A stretch of 64,000 nucleotides of DNA from Comamonadaceae bacterium PBBC1 (GTDB lineage: Bacteria; Pseudomonadota; Gammaproteobacteria; Burkholderiales; Burkholderiaceae_C). How positions within the stretch are numbered: the first letter of the stretch is position 1; each line of letters starts with the position of its first letter. The notes under the pieces were generated by a model. The model worked only from the letters and a program-made list of their open reading frames with translations, searched no databases and had not been told where the DNA came from. Positions 8,207-20,200 of this stretch are shown here, in pieces. The position numbers and the translations under genes are program-made. The stretch spans positions 65,618-129,617 of the forward strand of contig NKIP01000005.1 in assembly GCA_002256145.1 (NCBI GenBank), read 5' to 3'.

Positions 8207-11200
8207 TTAAAAGCCGATGGGCAAAGATCGCGTGCCCGTTGCAGAGGCCGTCAGGCCTATGGTGGCTGGCAAGGTCACGGTGGTGATTTTCAAATTGCCG
8301 CTGAGTGCCTTGACCGTGCTGGCGTTGGCGGCCACTAGTTTGCCAATTTGCACATTTCCTGTGGTCGCTTGCGCATCCACAGCGCCTGTACCAGCGTCCA
8401 AGTTGGTGCCGATGATGGCAAAGGCCGGGTTCAGGCCCAATCCCATATTGGCCGCTGCACGCAGCGTGATGCCTGTTCCCGCCTTCAAGGTCGTGAAGCT
8501 CAATCCTTTCAAGCTGCTGGTGGCACTGATCGCGCCTGTGGTCGAGGTCAAGGTGCCCAGCGAGCCGATACCCGTCATGTTCAGGGTGATCGGGCCATAA
8601 GCCGTGCCCGTACCGACCGTGAAATCGGTGCCCGCCGTCACCTGGGCTGCGCCCGCGCTGACAGCAAAGGACGTCATGTTCAGGGTGGTGCCCGATTTGG
8701 CCACCAAACCGGTCTTGGCGCTGGCGGCTGTCACAGCCACCGAACCGGTCAAGGACTCGGTATTCACGTTGCCGTTCAAGCTGGTCAATGCGCCCGTGCC
8801 AAGGTTGCCCGAAGACTTGAGCAAAACCGCTGCGCCACCCGACACTGCACCTGTGGTCAGTGTGCCCCCGGTCACGTCCATGTCCACCGTGCCCGCACTG
8901 CTGGTCACCGCGCCCACACTGCTGATGCCCACGGCATCCAGGGTGATGTTGCCACTGGCGGTACCGCTGGTGCCGGTGAAGGTGCTGCCTGCGGTCAAAG
9001 TCGCAGTGCCTGAGCTCACGGTGTAAGTCGTCACGGCCAAATTGGTGCTGGCGTTGGCGACCAAACTGCTGGCCGCTCTGGCCGAAGCTATGGCCACTGA
9101 ACCTGTGTTCGATTGGGCGTTGATGCCTGCGTTGGCGCTGGTCACTGCGCCTGAAGCCAGGTTGCCCGAAGACTTGAGCACCACGCCGTTCAAGCCTGAC
9201 ACGGCACCTGTGGTCAGAGTGCCTGCCGTCACGTCCAGATCCACCGTGCCCGCGCTGCTGGTCACCACGCCCACACTGGTGTTGCCCACCGCGTCCAGGG
9301 TGATGTTGCCACTGGCCGTTCCGCTGGTACCTGTGAAGGTGGAGCCCGCCGTCAAGGTGGCTGTGCCGCTGCTCACTGTGTACGTTGGGAGAGACAAACT
9401 TGTTTTGGCATCGACCAACAAACTCGTGCCTGCTCTGGCTGAAGCCAAAGCCACTGAACCCGCAGTCGATTGGGCGTTGATGCCCGCGTTGGTGCTGGTC
9501 AGCGCTCCTGTGCTCAGGTTGCCCGAGGACTTGAGCAAAACCGCCATGCCCCCCGACACTGCGCCCGTGGTCAACGTGCCAGCCGTCACTTCCAGGTCCA
9601 CCGTGCCCCCGCTGCTGGTGACCGCCCCCACGCTGGCGTTACCCACGGTGTCCAAGGTGATGTTGCCGCTGGCCGTGCCGGTGGTGCCAATGAAGGTCGT
9701 GCCTGCTGTCAAACTGGCCGTGCCACCGCTGACGGTGTAAGTGGTGACGTTCAGGTCATTTTTGGCGTTGGCTACCAAGCTGGTAGCCGCTCTGGCCGAG
9801 GAGACCACCACCGAACCCAATGTTGACAAGGTATTGATGCCTGTGCCTGTGCTGGTCAAGGCGCCTGTGCTCAAGTTGCCCGAGGACTTGAGCACCAAGG
9901 CAGCACCCGTCACGGCACCAGTGGCCAAGGTGCCCGCTGTCACTTCCAGGTCCACCGTGCCCGCGCTGCTGGTCACAGCGCCCACATTGGCGCTGCCCAC
10001 GGCATCCAGGGTGATGTTGCCGCTGGCCGTGCCCGACGTGCCGGTGAAGGTGGTGCCGGCTGTCAAGGCCGCCGTGCCTGCGTTCACGGTGTAAGTGGTG
10101 AGGTTCAATGTGGTGTTGGCGTTGGCCACCAAGCTGGTGCCTGCTCTGGCTGAAGCAAAGGCGACAGAACCCGCAGTCGATTGGGCATTGATGCTTGCGT
10201 TGGTGCTGGTCACTGCACCTGCGATCATGTTCCCCGTGGACTTGAGCGCCACAGCGTTTAGGCCTGACACGGCACCGGTGGTCAAGGTGCCGCCGGTCAC
10301 GTCCAGGTTGACGGTGCCTGCGCTGCTGGTCAAGGCACCCGTGCTCAGATTCCCTGAAGACTTGAGTGCCACAGCCGCTCCCCCCGACACCGCGCCAGTG
10401 GAGAGTGTGCCTGCTGTCACTTCCAGGTCCACCGTGCCTGCGCTGCTGGTCACAGCGCCCACGCTGGTGGTGCCTACGGCGTCCAGGGTGATGTTGCCGC
10501 TGGCCGTACCGCTGGTGCCGGTGAAGGTGGTGCCGGCTGTCAATACTGCGGTGCCTGCGTTGACGGCATAAGTCGCGACGGTCAAGTCATTTTTGGCATT
10601 GGCCACCAAGCTCGTGCCCGCTCTGGCCGAACTCAAGGCCACAGAACCCGCAGTCGATTGGGCGTTGATTCCCGCGTTGGTGCTGGTCAAAGCGCCTGTG
10701 ATCAAGTTCCCGGAGGACTTGAGGACAACTGCCGTGCCTCCCGACACCGCGCCGGTGGTCAGCGTGCCCGCTGTCACTTCCAGGTCCACCGTGCCCGCGC
10801 TGCTGGTCACAGCGCCCACGCTGGAGTTGCCCACGGCATCCAGGGTGATGTTGCCGCTGGCGGTACCACTGGTGCCGGTGAAGGTTGTGCCTGCAGTCAA
10901 AGCGGCGGCTCCGTCGTTCACGGTGTAGGTTGTCACAGCCAAAGTGGTGTTGGCATTGGCCACCAAGCCCTTGTTGGCTCTGGCCGAAGCCAATGCCACT
11001 GAACCCGCAGTCGATTGGGCGTTGATGTTTGTGCCAGTGCTGGTCAAGGCGCCTGTGCTCAAGTTGCCCGAGGACTTGAGCACCAAGGCAGCCCCCGTGA
11101 CTGCACCAGTGGCCAAGGTGCCCGCTGTCACTTCCAGGTCCACCGTGCCCGCGCTGCTGGTCACAGCGCCCACGGTGGAGTTGCCCACGGCATCCAGGGT

Positions 11201-14200
11201 GATGTTGCCGCTGGCCGTACCGCTGGTGCCAGTAAAGGTGGTACCGGCTGTCAAGGCTGCCGTACCTGAACTCACGCTGTAAGTGGTAACGGTCAGGTCA
11301 TTTTTGGCGTTCGCAATCAGACTGGTGTTGGCTCTGGCCGAAGCCAATGCCACTGAACCCGCAGTCGATTGGGCGTTGATGCCTGTGCTGGTGCTGGTCA
11401 AGGCGCCTGCGCTGAGGTTGCCCGAGGACTTGAGTACCAAGGCAGCCCCTGTGACTGCACCAGTGGCCAAGGTGCCCGCTGTCACTTCCAGGTCCACCGT
11501 GCCCGCGCTGCTGGTCACAGCGCCCACATTGGCGCTGCCCACGGCATCCAGGGTGATGTTGCCGCTGGCCGTGCCCGACGTGCCGGTGAAGGTGGTGCCG
11601 GCTGTCAAGGCCGCCGTGCCTGCGTTCACGGTGTAAGTGGTGAGGTTCAATGTGGTGTTGGCATTTGCCACCAAGCTGGTGCCTGCTCTGGCCGATGTCA
11701 AGGCGACAGAACCCGTTGTTGACTGGGCATGGATGCTTGCGTTGGTGCTGGTCACTGCACCTGCGATCAGGTTCCCCGTGGACTTGAGCGCCACAGCGTT
11801 CAGGCCTGACACGGCACCGGTGGTCAAGGTGCCGCCGGTCACGTCCAGGTTGACGGTGCCTGCGCTGCTGGTCAAGGCACCCGTGCTCAGATTCCCTGAA
11901 GACTTGAGTGCCACAGCCGCTCCCCCCGACACCGCGCCGGTGGAGAGTGTGCCTGCTGTCACTTCCAGGTCCACCGTGCCTGCGCTGCTGGTCACAGCGC
12001 CCACGCTGGTGGTGCCTACGGCGTCCAGGGTGATGTTGCCGCTGGCCGTGCCGCTGGTGCCGGTGAAGGTGGTTCCTGCTGTCAAGGCGGCGGTGCCTGC
12101 ATTCACGGTGTAAGTGGTGACGGTCAGGTCATTTTTGGCGTTCGCAATCAGACTAGTGTTGGCTCTGGCCGAAGCCAAGGCCACTGAACCGGCAGTCGAT
12201 TGGGCATTGATGCCTGTGCTGGTGCTGGTCAAGGCACCAGCGCTGAGGTTGCCCGAGGATTTGAGTACTAAGGCAGCCCCGGTCACGGCACCAGTGGCCA
12301 AGGTGCCCCCGGTCACTTCCAGATCCACCGTGCCCGCGCTGCTGGTGACAGCGCCCACGCTGGTGGTGCCCACAGCATCCAGGGTGATGTTGCCACTGGC
12401 CGTGCCGCTTGTGCCGGTGAAGGTGGTGCCTGCTGTTAAGGCGGCGGTGCCTGCATTCACGGTGTAAGTGGTGACGGTCAGGTCATTTTTGGCGTTCGCA
12501 ATCAGACTGGTGTTGGCTCTGGCCGAAGCCAAGGCCACTGAACCGGCAGTCGACTGGGCATTGATGCCTGTGCTGGTGCTGGTCAAGGCACCAGCGCTGA
12601 GGTTGCCCGAGGATTTGAGTACCAAGGCAGCCCCCGTCACGGCACCAGTGGTCAAGGTGCCCGCTGTCACTTCCAGGTCCACCGTGCCCGCGCTGCTGGT
12701 CACAGCGCCCACAGTGGAGTTGCCCACGGCGTCCAGGGTGATGTTGCCGCTGGCCGTACCGCTGGTGCCGGTGAAGGTGGTGCCGGCTGTCAAGGCGGCG
12801 GTGCCTTCGCTAACGGCATAAGTTGTAGCTGACAAAGTGGTTTTGGCGTTGGCCACCAAAGCGGTTTTGGCTCTGGCTGAAGCTAAGGCGACAGAACCCG
12901 CAGTCGATTGGGCATTGATGCCTGCGTTCGTGCTGGTCAGCGCCCCGGTGCTCAGGTTGCCCGATGACTTGAGGGCTACAGCGGTCAGGCCCGATACTGC
13001 GCCTGTGGTGAGTGTGCCTGCCGTCACTTCCAGGTCCACCGCCCCGGTGCTGCTGGTCAGGGTTCCCAAGTTGGTGTTGCCCGTGGCATCCAAAGTGATG
13101 TTGCCGGATGCGCTGGCGCTGGTGGCAGTCAGGGTGCCGCCTGCAGCGCCCAATACCACCGAGCCCGATTGGGCCGTCACGGTCCCCAGGCTCAGGTTGC
13201 CTGCCGTGCCCGCAGACACGTTGATGCCCAGACCTGCGGTCAGAGCCTGCGCCGTCACGCCGCCCGAGGTGGTGCTGGTGATCAAAATGTCGCCCGGTAC
13301 CGTGATGGACCCCAGGCTGATCAGGCCAGCGGCCGTCACTTCCAGGTTTTGCGTGCTGGTGCCGCTGCTCAGTTGCACACCGCCTGCAGCGCTGCGCACC
13401 AACAAGCCGCCGCCCAAAGCCGACAGCTTGCTGCCCACCACACTGCCTTGTGACAGCAGTTCGATGTTTTTGGCCGAGGTGATGGCGACATCGGTGGTGG
13501 CCTTGTTTTGCGCCAAGGTCACTGCACCTGTTTTGCTCGTGATTTGCAGCACCGACGCATCGGTGTCCAGCAAGCGGCCTGCCGCTGTGGAGGCCAAAGC
13601 GGAGTTGCCCACATCGCCCAGCGCACTGACCGACACCCCACCGCCTGCAGCCGTGACTTTCAGGTCATAAGCGTTGGCATCACCCGCATCGCGCACAGCG
13701 CCTGCGGTGGCGGTGACCAAAATGGCACTGCGCGTGGCGTTGTCCGAACTCAGGCCCGTCAAGCTGATGTCGCCTGTGGCGGTCAACACCAGGGTGCCCA
13801 GACCGCCATGGACCTTGGCCCCGTCGGCCATCGCAATGGTGGCCCCTTTCATGACCACACTGCCCGCCTGGTTGCTCAAGTCGGCGGTAGAGGCCAGGTT
13901 CAAACCATAAGCACCGGCATTCAAGGTCAAGCCTTGTGCAGCGCTCATGGTGCCCGTCAAATTCAGGCCATAGGCGCTGCCATTGAGGGAGATTTGCCCC
14001 GTGGTGGCCTGACCGTTTTGCACCGTCAACACGCCCCAAGGCGAAGTCACGTACACCGAACCATAAGCGCTGGCCTGTGTGACGATGCCATTGGCCGCCG
14101 TCTTCAAGGTCATGGGCAAGCTGGACTGGCCCAAGTCGCCCCCGGCAGACAAAGCAATGTTCGTCCCCTGCACCGACTGTGCGTTGGTGCCGCGTTCGTC

Positions 14201-17200
14201 AAAGATGGAATAGGCCGAACTCAAGGATGCCATGCCATTGGCCACCACTTGCGACACGCGCAAGATGCCCGAATTGGCGCTCAGGTAGGCGTCGCCAGTG
14301 CTCGATGTGGCGATCAAGCGGGTCACTTCCTTGGGTAACACATCCACAGCCTTGGTGCTGCTACCAATCGAGCCCACCGCTTGCAGCGTCACACTGCGGC
14401 CTGTGGCATTGATCAAGCTGGTGTCGGTGTTGTTGTTGGTCATCGCCCCCCGGGCGTTGACCACCACGGCTCGGGCGGCATCCAGCCGACCCAGGCCCAC
14501 ATCGTCGGCCCCGACAAAAATATCGCCAGACACCGCTTGGAACAGGGCGCCACTTTCCATGACGATGTCGCCCGTGCCATCGGTGTCTGCCGACAAGCGG
14601 CCAATGGCCCTGATGTTGCCCCGTGCTTGCAGGTTGCCCGTGGGCGAGTACAGGTCAATGTCCAGACCCGAGTTGATGTTTTTGACGCTCAGGCCCGTTT
14701 CAGCGCCTTGCAAATACACCGAAAAGCCCGTGGGTGTGGAGGCATTGACGCCCCCGGAAACACTGGCCTTGACCACGATCGGGTTGGCCAAGGTGCCGAC
14801 CGATCCATTGAGTGCGGTCAGCGATGCCTCACCGGCCTCCAAAGAGCGTGTGCGTTCAGTGCCACGCGCATCGATGATGGCGTTTTGCGCCGTCAGCCCC
14901 ACAAAGCCGGGTGAATACACATCGGCAATCCGCATGTCACCGGTCTGTGTGATCCAGATGCCGTCTTGGGCGCGTGCCACCAAGGTGGCATTGCTGGGGG
15001 TGCCCCCGCCAGTCAGTGTCATGGTCACCGGCTTGAGGCTGGTGCCGATGCTGCCCGTGGCCGCTTCCAAAATGGCCTTGTGACCCTGAATGACCGAATC
15101 GGTGGAACCCGAAGCATTGAGCACCGAGCCACTGACTTTGATGCGGATTTCGCCGTTGCCGACCACTTTTTCCAGATTGGCATCACCACCGTTGGGGTAA
15201 GCATCGGTGGACTCGGAGCCCAGGTACACAAAACCATTGGAGGTGAGGTTCAGCTTGTTGGACAGCACATCGAAAGTGTCCTTTTTGACCACCGTCAGCA
15301 TCCAGGTCGATTTGTTCAGCACCATGTCGTCCGACTCGGCCGACATGATGGTCAACTGGTCCTCGGTGGTCAGGCCCCCGGCCTTGAGCAAATTGATGGT
15401 GACCGCGCCATCGTCTCGTCCGATTTTTCCACCGGGTCGCAAAACCACGCGGTTGCCGATCACGTTGGGTGCTTCGATGCGCGTTTGGGTGTCGGTGGAG
15501 GACTTGGAGAAAATCGCCTTGGGCAGGGGACTGCTCAACTCAGCGGTGCTCCAGGTGGACATCGCGTCCACCGCAGGTCGTCCCGCCGCCACGTTGGCCG
15601 CATTGATCTGGTCAATGATCAGCGTGTCCGAGGTCTGGTAAGCGGTGGTGCCATACAGTGCATGCAAATCTTTGAGCTCTTGCGTGCGTGCCGATTCCAG
15701 CGCCGTGATCTGGGCCGCGCTCAGGCCGTTTTGGCTCAGCTGCTGCTTTTCGGCGGTGGTGTAGGTGAAGGCGTAGGTGGCCGGGTTGTAGCTGTCGGCG
15801 GTGTAACTGACGACCGCACCAGTGCTTGGGTTGACCGAGGTGACCACCGCATTGCGCAAGCCCCAGTAACGCCGGAAAGAATTGCGGGCGCTGCGCAGGG
15901 TTTGCTGGCGGCTGACCTCGGCGTCTGCGCCTTGCAAGGACGCCGACTTCCACAAGGCCAACAGCTCTTCTTCGGTGCGCACATCGCGGGTCTCATTGCG
16001 GTTGTTGTCGATCAAGTCGCCACCCGCTTCGATGTACACATCGCCCCCACTGGAAGCTACCTGGTTGACCCACAGGTTGCCCGTGGCTTGCTTGAGAGCA
16101 ATGCCGCGTGCCGCCGTGGCCGTGATGCCACCACCCGCCGAGTTTTCGGTCTGGATGTTGAGGGTGGACTTGACCGAGCCATCGGCGTTGAAACTGCCAA
16201 TGCCGCCGCGCGGTGCCGAAATCTCGATGCTGCTGCCCGACACATGCACCTTGCTGGGGTCCACGCCCACAATGTCCTCGTCGCCGAACAACCAAATCTT
16301 GCCAGTGGTCGAGACTTGGTTGATGCGCAAGGCACCGCCCAAGCTTTGAAAAGCGATGTTGCCCTTGGTGGAGGTGGCTGTGAAAGAGCCGGTGCCGGTG
16401 ATCACGTTGATCGGGCTGCCTTGGCTGCCAATGCCGGTGGCCGCATAAAAGCGCAGATCGTCGCCTGTGACTGAGGTGCCGCCGCTGAGCTGCTCGATCG
16501 AGCCCAATGAACTGGTCAATGAGACCAAGCCCACGTCGTTGACCAAGTCACCTGAAAAACGGATGTCTTTTTTGCTGGCCACTTGGATCAAACCACTCGT
16601 GTAGCCCACCATTTCGATGGCAATCGGGTGATCGGCACGCACCCTTTGGGTGAACACATCCTTGCTGCCTACCTCGGTGCGGTAATCCACGTAAAAGGTC
16701 TTCTTGAAGCACATGAAGCCGCACTTCTTCCACTGCCGCTTGTAAATTTCTTTTTCTGCGTCGGTGGTGATCGTTTGCGTGCCCATCCAGAAATTGCCAG
16801 AGGGCGGACTGGCCGTGGTCACATAAATGCCCTCGGCCATGGCCGAGGCTGTTTTGACAATGGTCTCGACACTGTTCCAGTTGATCGCCTTCAGGTTGAT
16901 CGCCCCCCACAGCATGGACGACTTCTGGTACCAGTAGCGTTTTTCCTGGTTGTATTCGTAGCCCGCAGACCAGACATAGGTGCTGTTGGTGACCGGGTTG
17001 TAATTGAAGGTGGCCAAGAGTTCCGGACGCGCGGGGTTTGGACTGGCCAGGGTGGAGTTGCTCGAACGCAAAACGGCGGCCGTGGCCCCCCGACCGGCCG
17101 TGGTGGTCGACTTGAACACACCGGCCACATTGCGTTCGTAAGTGGTGACTTCGTAGCCCGTGAGGGTGCTGCCCGTGTAGACCGGGCGGTTCAAGTCGGT

Positions 17201-20200
17201 GATGCGCACCACGCCCGCATCGCCGCCGGTGTCCAGTCCCAGCAAATCCAGGCCATAAGACGTTTGGTTGTCGATGTTGAAACGGGCAAAACCATCGAGC
17301 GCCCGGATCACACCACCACCGGTGTTGATGATGGAGCCCACCATCTCCACCAAGCCGCCGGTGATGTTGGTTTCGGCCACTTGCAATCGGTCTGTGGACG
17401 CGTTGTAGTGGATGATGGGTTCTTTGCGTCGTGCAGCAATGGCGGCCAATTCATTGTCGCGTTGGGTTTGGGTGATGGTGCCGTTTTCAAAGCGTTTGGT
17501 GACATCCAACTCGCTGTCGGTGCTCAGGCGGCCGCTGATTTGCAACAGCGGTGAGCGCGACCGGTTTCTCGGCCATTCTGTTTTCCAGCTGTTGATCCGT
17601 GAACCCACAGATGCGTCGGTCAGTGTGACGGCGTAGTCCGACTGGCCTGACTGGATCGTGCCATTGATGTTGAGGTAGCGGGCCCCCAGGAAAATGCCAC
17701 CACTGGCGTAAATGCCGCCCGTGCCATTGCGCAAACAATTGGATGAGAAGCTGGTGCTGGCAGGGCTGCCGGCGCGGGCCGTGCCACAGCCCACCACGCC
17801 CATGTTGTTGAGCTTGTTTTGCTGGTCATCGTTGTAGGCCACCGCATACAGGTTTTCGGGCGAACCCCCAATCGACTGGCTCACTGTGGGCGAAGACAGC
17901 ACAAAGTTCTTGCCCGAATTGACGGTGATCTCCAAGCCATCCAGACGCGGCGTGTACAGCGCATCCTCAGCGATCACCGAAATGCTGCCCGAAGTGTTGT
18001 CCAGCAAGATCGAGCCGAGTTTGTTGTAGGCCAAGCCGTTGACCCGGATTTCGGGCGAACGCATCTGGTCTTGCCGCAAATCGGCGCTGCTGCCATCGGG
18101 GGCGGTGGCGATGACCGGGTTGGCAGACACCACACCCGTGGACACATAGCTGTTGAGGATCTTGATGGTCGGCAAGGCTTCGGCCGGGCCACCGCCTCGG
18201 GTGTCGATGCTGTCCACGGTGATGTTGATGCCCGTCTTCACATCGCGGTTGAAGCTGGCAATGTCGGCATTGCTCTTGAGGTAAGTGCCGTTGTATTTGG
18301 CAAAACCGCCGCTGCTGTCGATGATCAGGTCCTTGGCCCGAATGTTCATGGGGCTCTTGTTGTCGATCAAAATTTCCGAGTCGGCTCTGGCCACCACCGT
18401 GGCGGTGCCGGTCACGTTGTTGCCAAACAGCTCCACGTTGCCGCTGCCAGCCCGAATGTTTTTCAGGGTCAAAAAGGTGCCCGGCACGTTTTCTTGCGGC
18501 ACGATCTGCGTGGCCCCGGTATCAGGGTCGGTCTCGATGGTGGCGAAACCTTCGCGCAGCAAGGTTTGCAAATAGAACGCCATTTCGGCTTCCACGAAGG
18601 CCCTCACCTCGGGAATGTCACCATAGTTTTTCAACTGGTTGTACAGCGTTTCCAGGTAGGCGGCCCCTGTGGCGGCCAAGTCTTCGGTGCCAATGCTGTA
18701 GCGGATATTGCCCTCGCTGGACGCCACCGAACCATTGGCGTTGATCACCAGTTTTTGTTTGTTGCCGTAGCCCGCTTCAATCAGGCCTTTCAAGGCCACA
18801 TTGGCCGTCAAGGTTTTGTTGGAGCTGCCGTACTCGCTGCTCAAACCCATCAACTCGCCCACTTCGCGGGTCCAGTCGCTGACCTTGCCCTTGCCCTCCA
18901 CAATGTAGGTGCCGCTGATGCCCCCCAATTGGATGGTGCCACCCGAGCGCACCGATTGGCTGTCGAGCGTCAGGTTGTTGGTCAGGTTCAGCGTGGCTTG
19001 CACATCGGGGTTGACCGACACCGGAATCGCCGAGTGGTTGAACAAATCGGCCCGCGCCGTGACAAAGTTTTTGTTGCGCCAAAAATCCTTGTCTTGACCG
19101 GCCAAAAGCGACACTGAGTTTTCACCCACAATTTGGGTGCCCGTGCCCACGGTCACCAGGTTGGTCACATTGGCCAAAGCCAGCGCATCGCCTTGTGCGG
19201 CGGCCGCTGCACCATAGGTTTTGGTGATGGTGTTGGCCTCAATGTCCACATAGGACAGGGCGTTCACATGCACATCACCGGCCACCTGAATGTTGTCGCG
19301 TGCGCCCAATTTGGCCGTGGCGTTGGCGGTGGAGCGGATTTCGGTGTCTACCAAGGCAATCGGCAATGCACCGCCAATGTCCAGGCGTCCCAAAGACGAG
19401 CCCCGAAACTGGTTGTAGGCCCGCACTTCCAGCAAGCCGTTGCCGCTGTCGCCCAGGTTCAGCACCACATCGTCCCCGATTTCGGCCACAGCGTTGCCAT
19501 TCAGGGTGGTCTTGGCATCGGCACCCGCACCGGCAATCACACCGCCGCCGCCGCCTTGTACGTTGATGGCCGTCAGGTCCGTGCGCTCCACATCGTTGGT
19601 GGCCAAAATTTGCAGCTGGGCCCCCGTCAGTTTGGCGTTGTTGCCCAATTTGGCTGTGGCCGAACCCGTCAGAGACGCCACGGTCACCGCACCCGAACCC
19701 CCAAATGCCGAGGCATTGATGGTCGAGGCCTGGGTGTCAAAGCGCACTTTGCGCTCGGCCGTCACGGCCGTCAGGCCATCCACCAGCAGGCCTGAGCCGC
19801 TGCTGGACAAAGTGGCACTGACGTTTTGAACATGGTCGATGCGGGCATCTGCACCCGCCCCGGCCACCACACCGCCGCTGCCCGCCACCGCATCGGCATC
19901 GATCAACTCGTCGCCCCGTGCGCTCACCGTCAAGGTGCCTTGTACGCGCCCGGCCAAGCCACTGGCATTGGACGTGACGGTTGAATTGCTCTCGGTCATG
20001 GCCACGGCCACACCGGCCCCCACAAACCCCACCCCCACCCCGGTGGACTCCGAGTTCATGCGCATGGCGTCGTTGGCCATGATGGCCACATCGCCCGTGG
20101 CTGCCAAAGTGGCCCCGTTGCTGAAGGTCACGGCGGCTGTGCCTTGGTTGCTGGCCGTGGCCCCGGCGCCTTGTGCGCCCAAGAGCAAGCCCCCGCCACC

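Noticed and set aside
8600..13110. Regularly spaced repeats resembling a CRISPR array
   Set aside because: The period is 354 bases, the units are coding, in frame and diverged, and there are no short spacers or cas genes.
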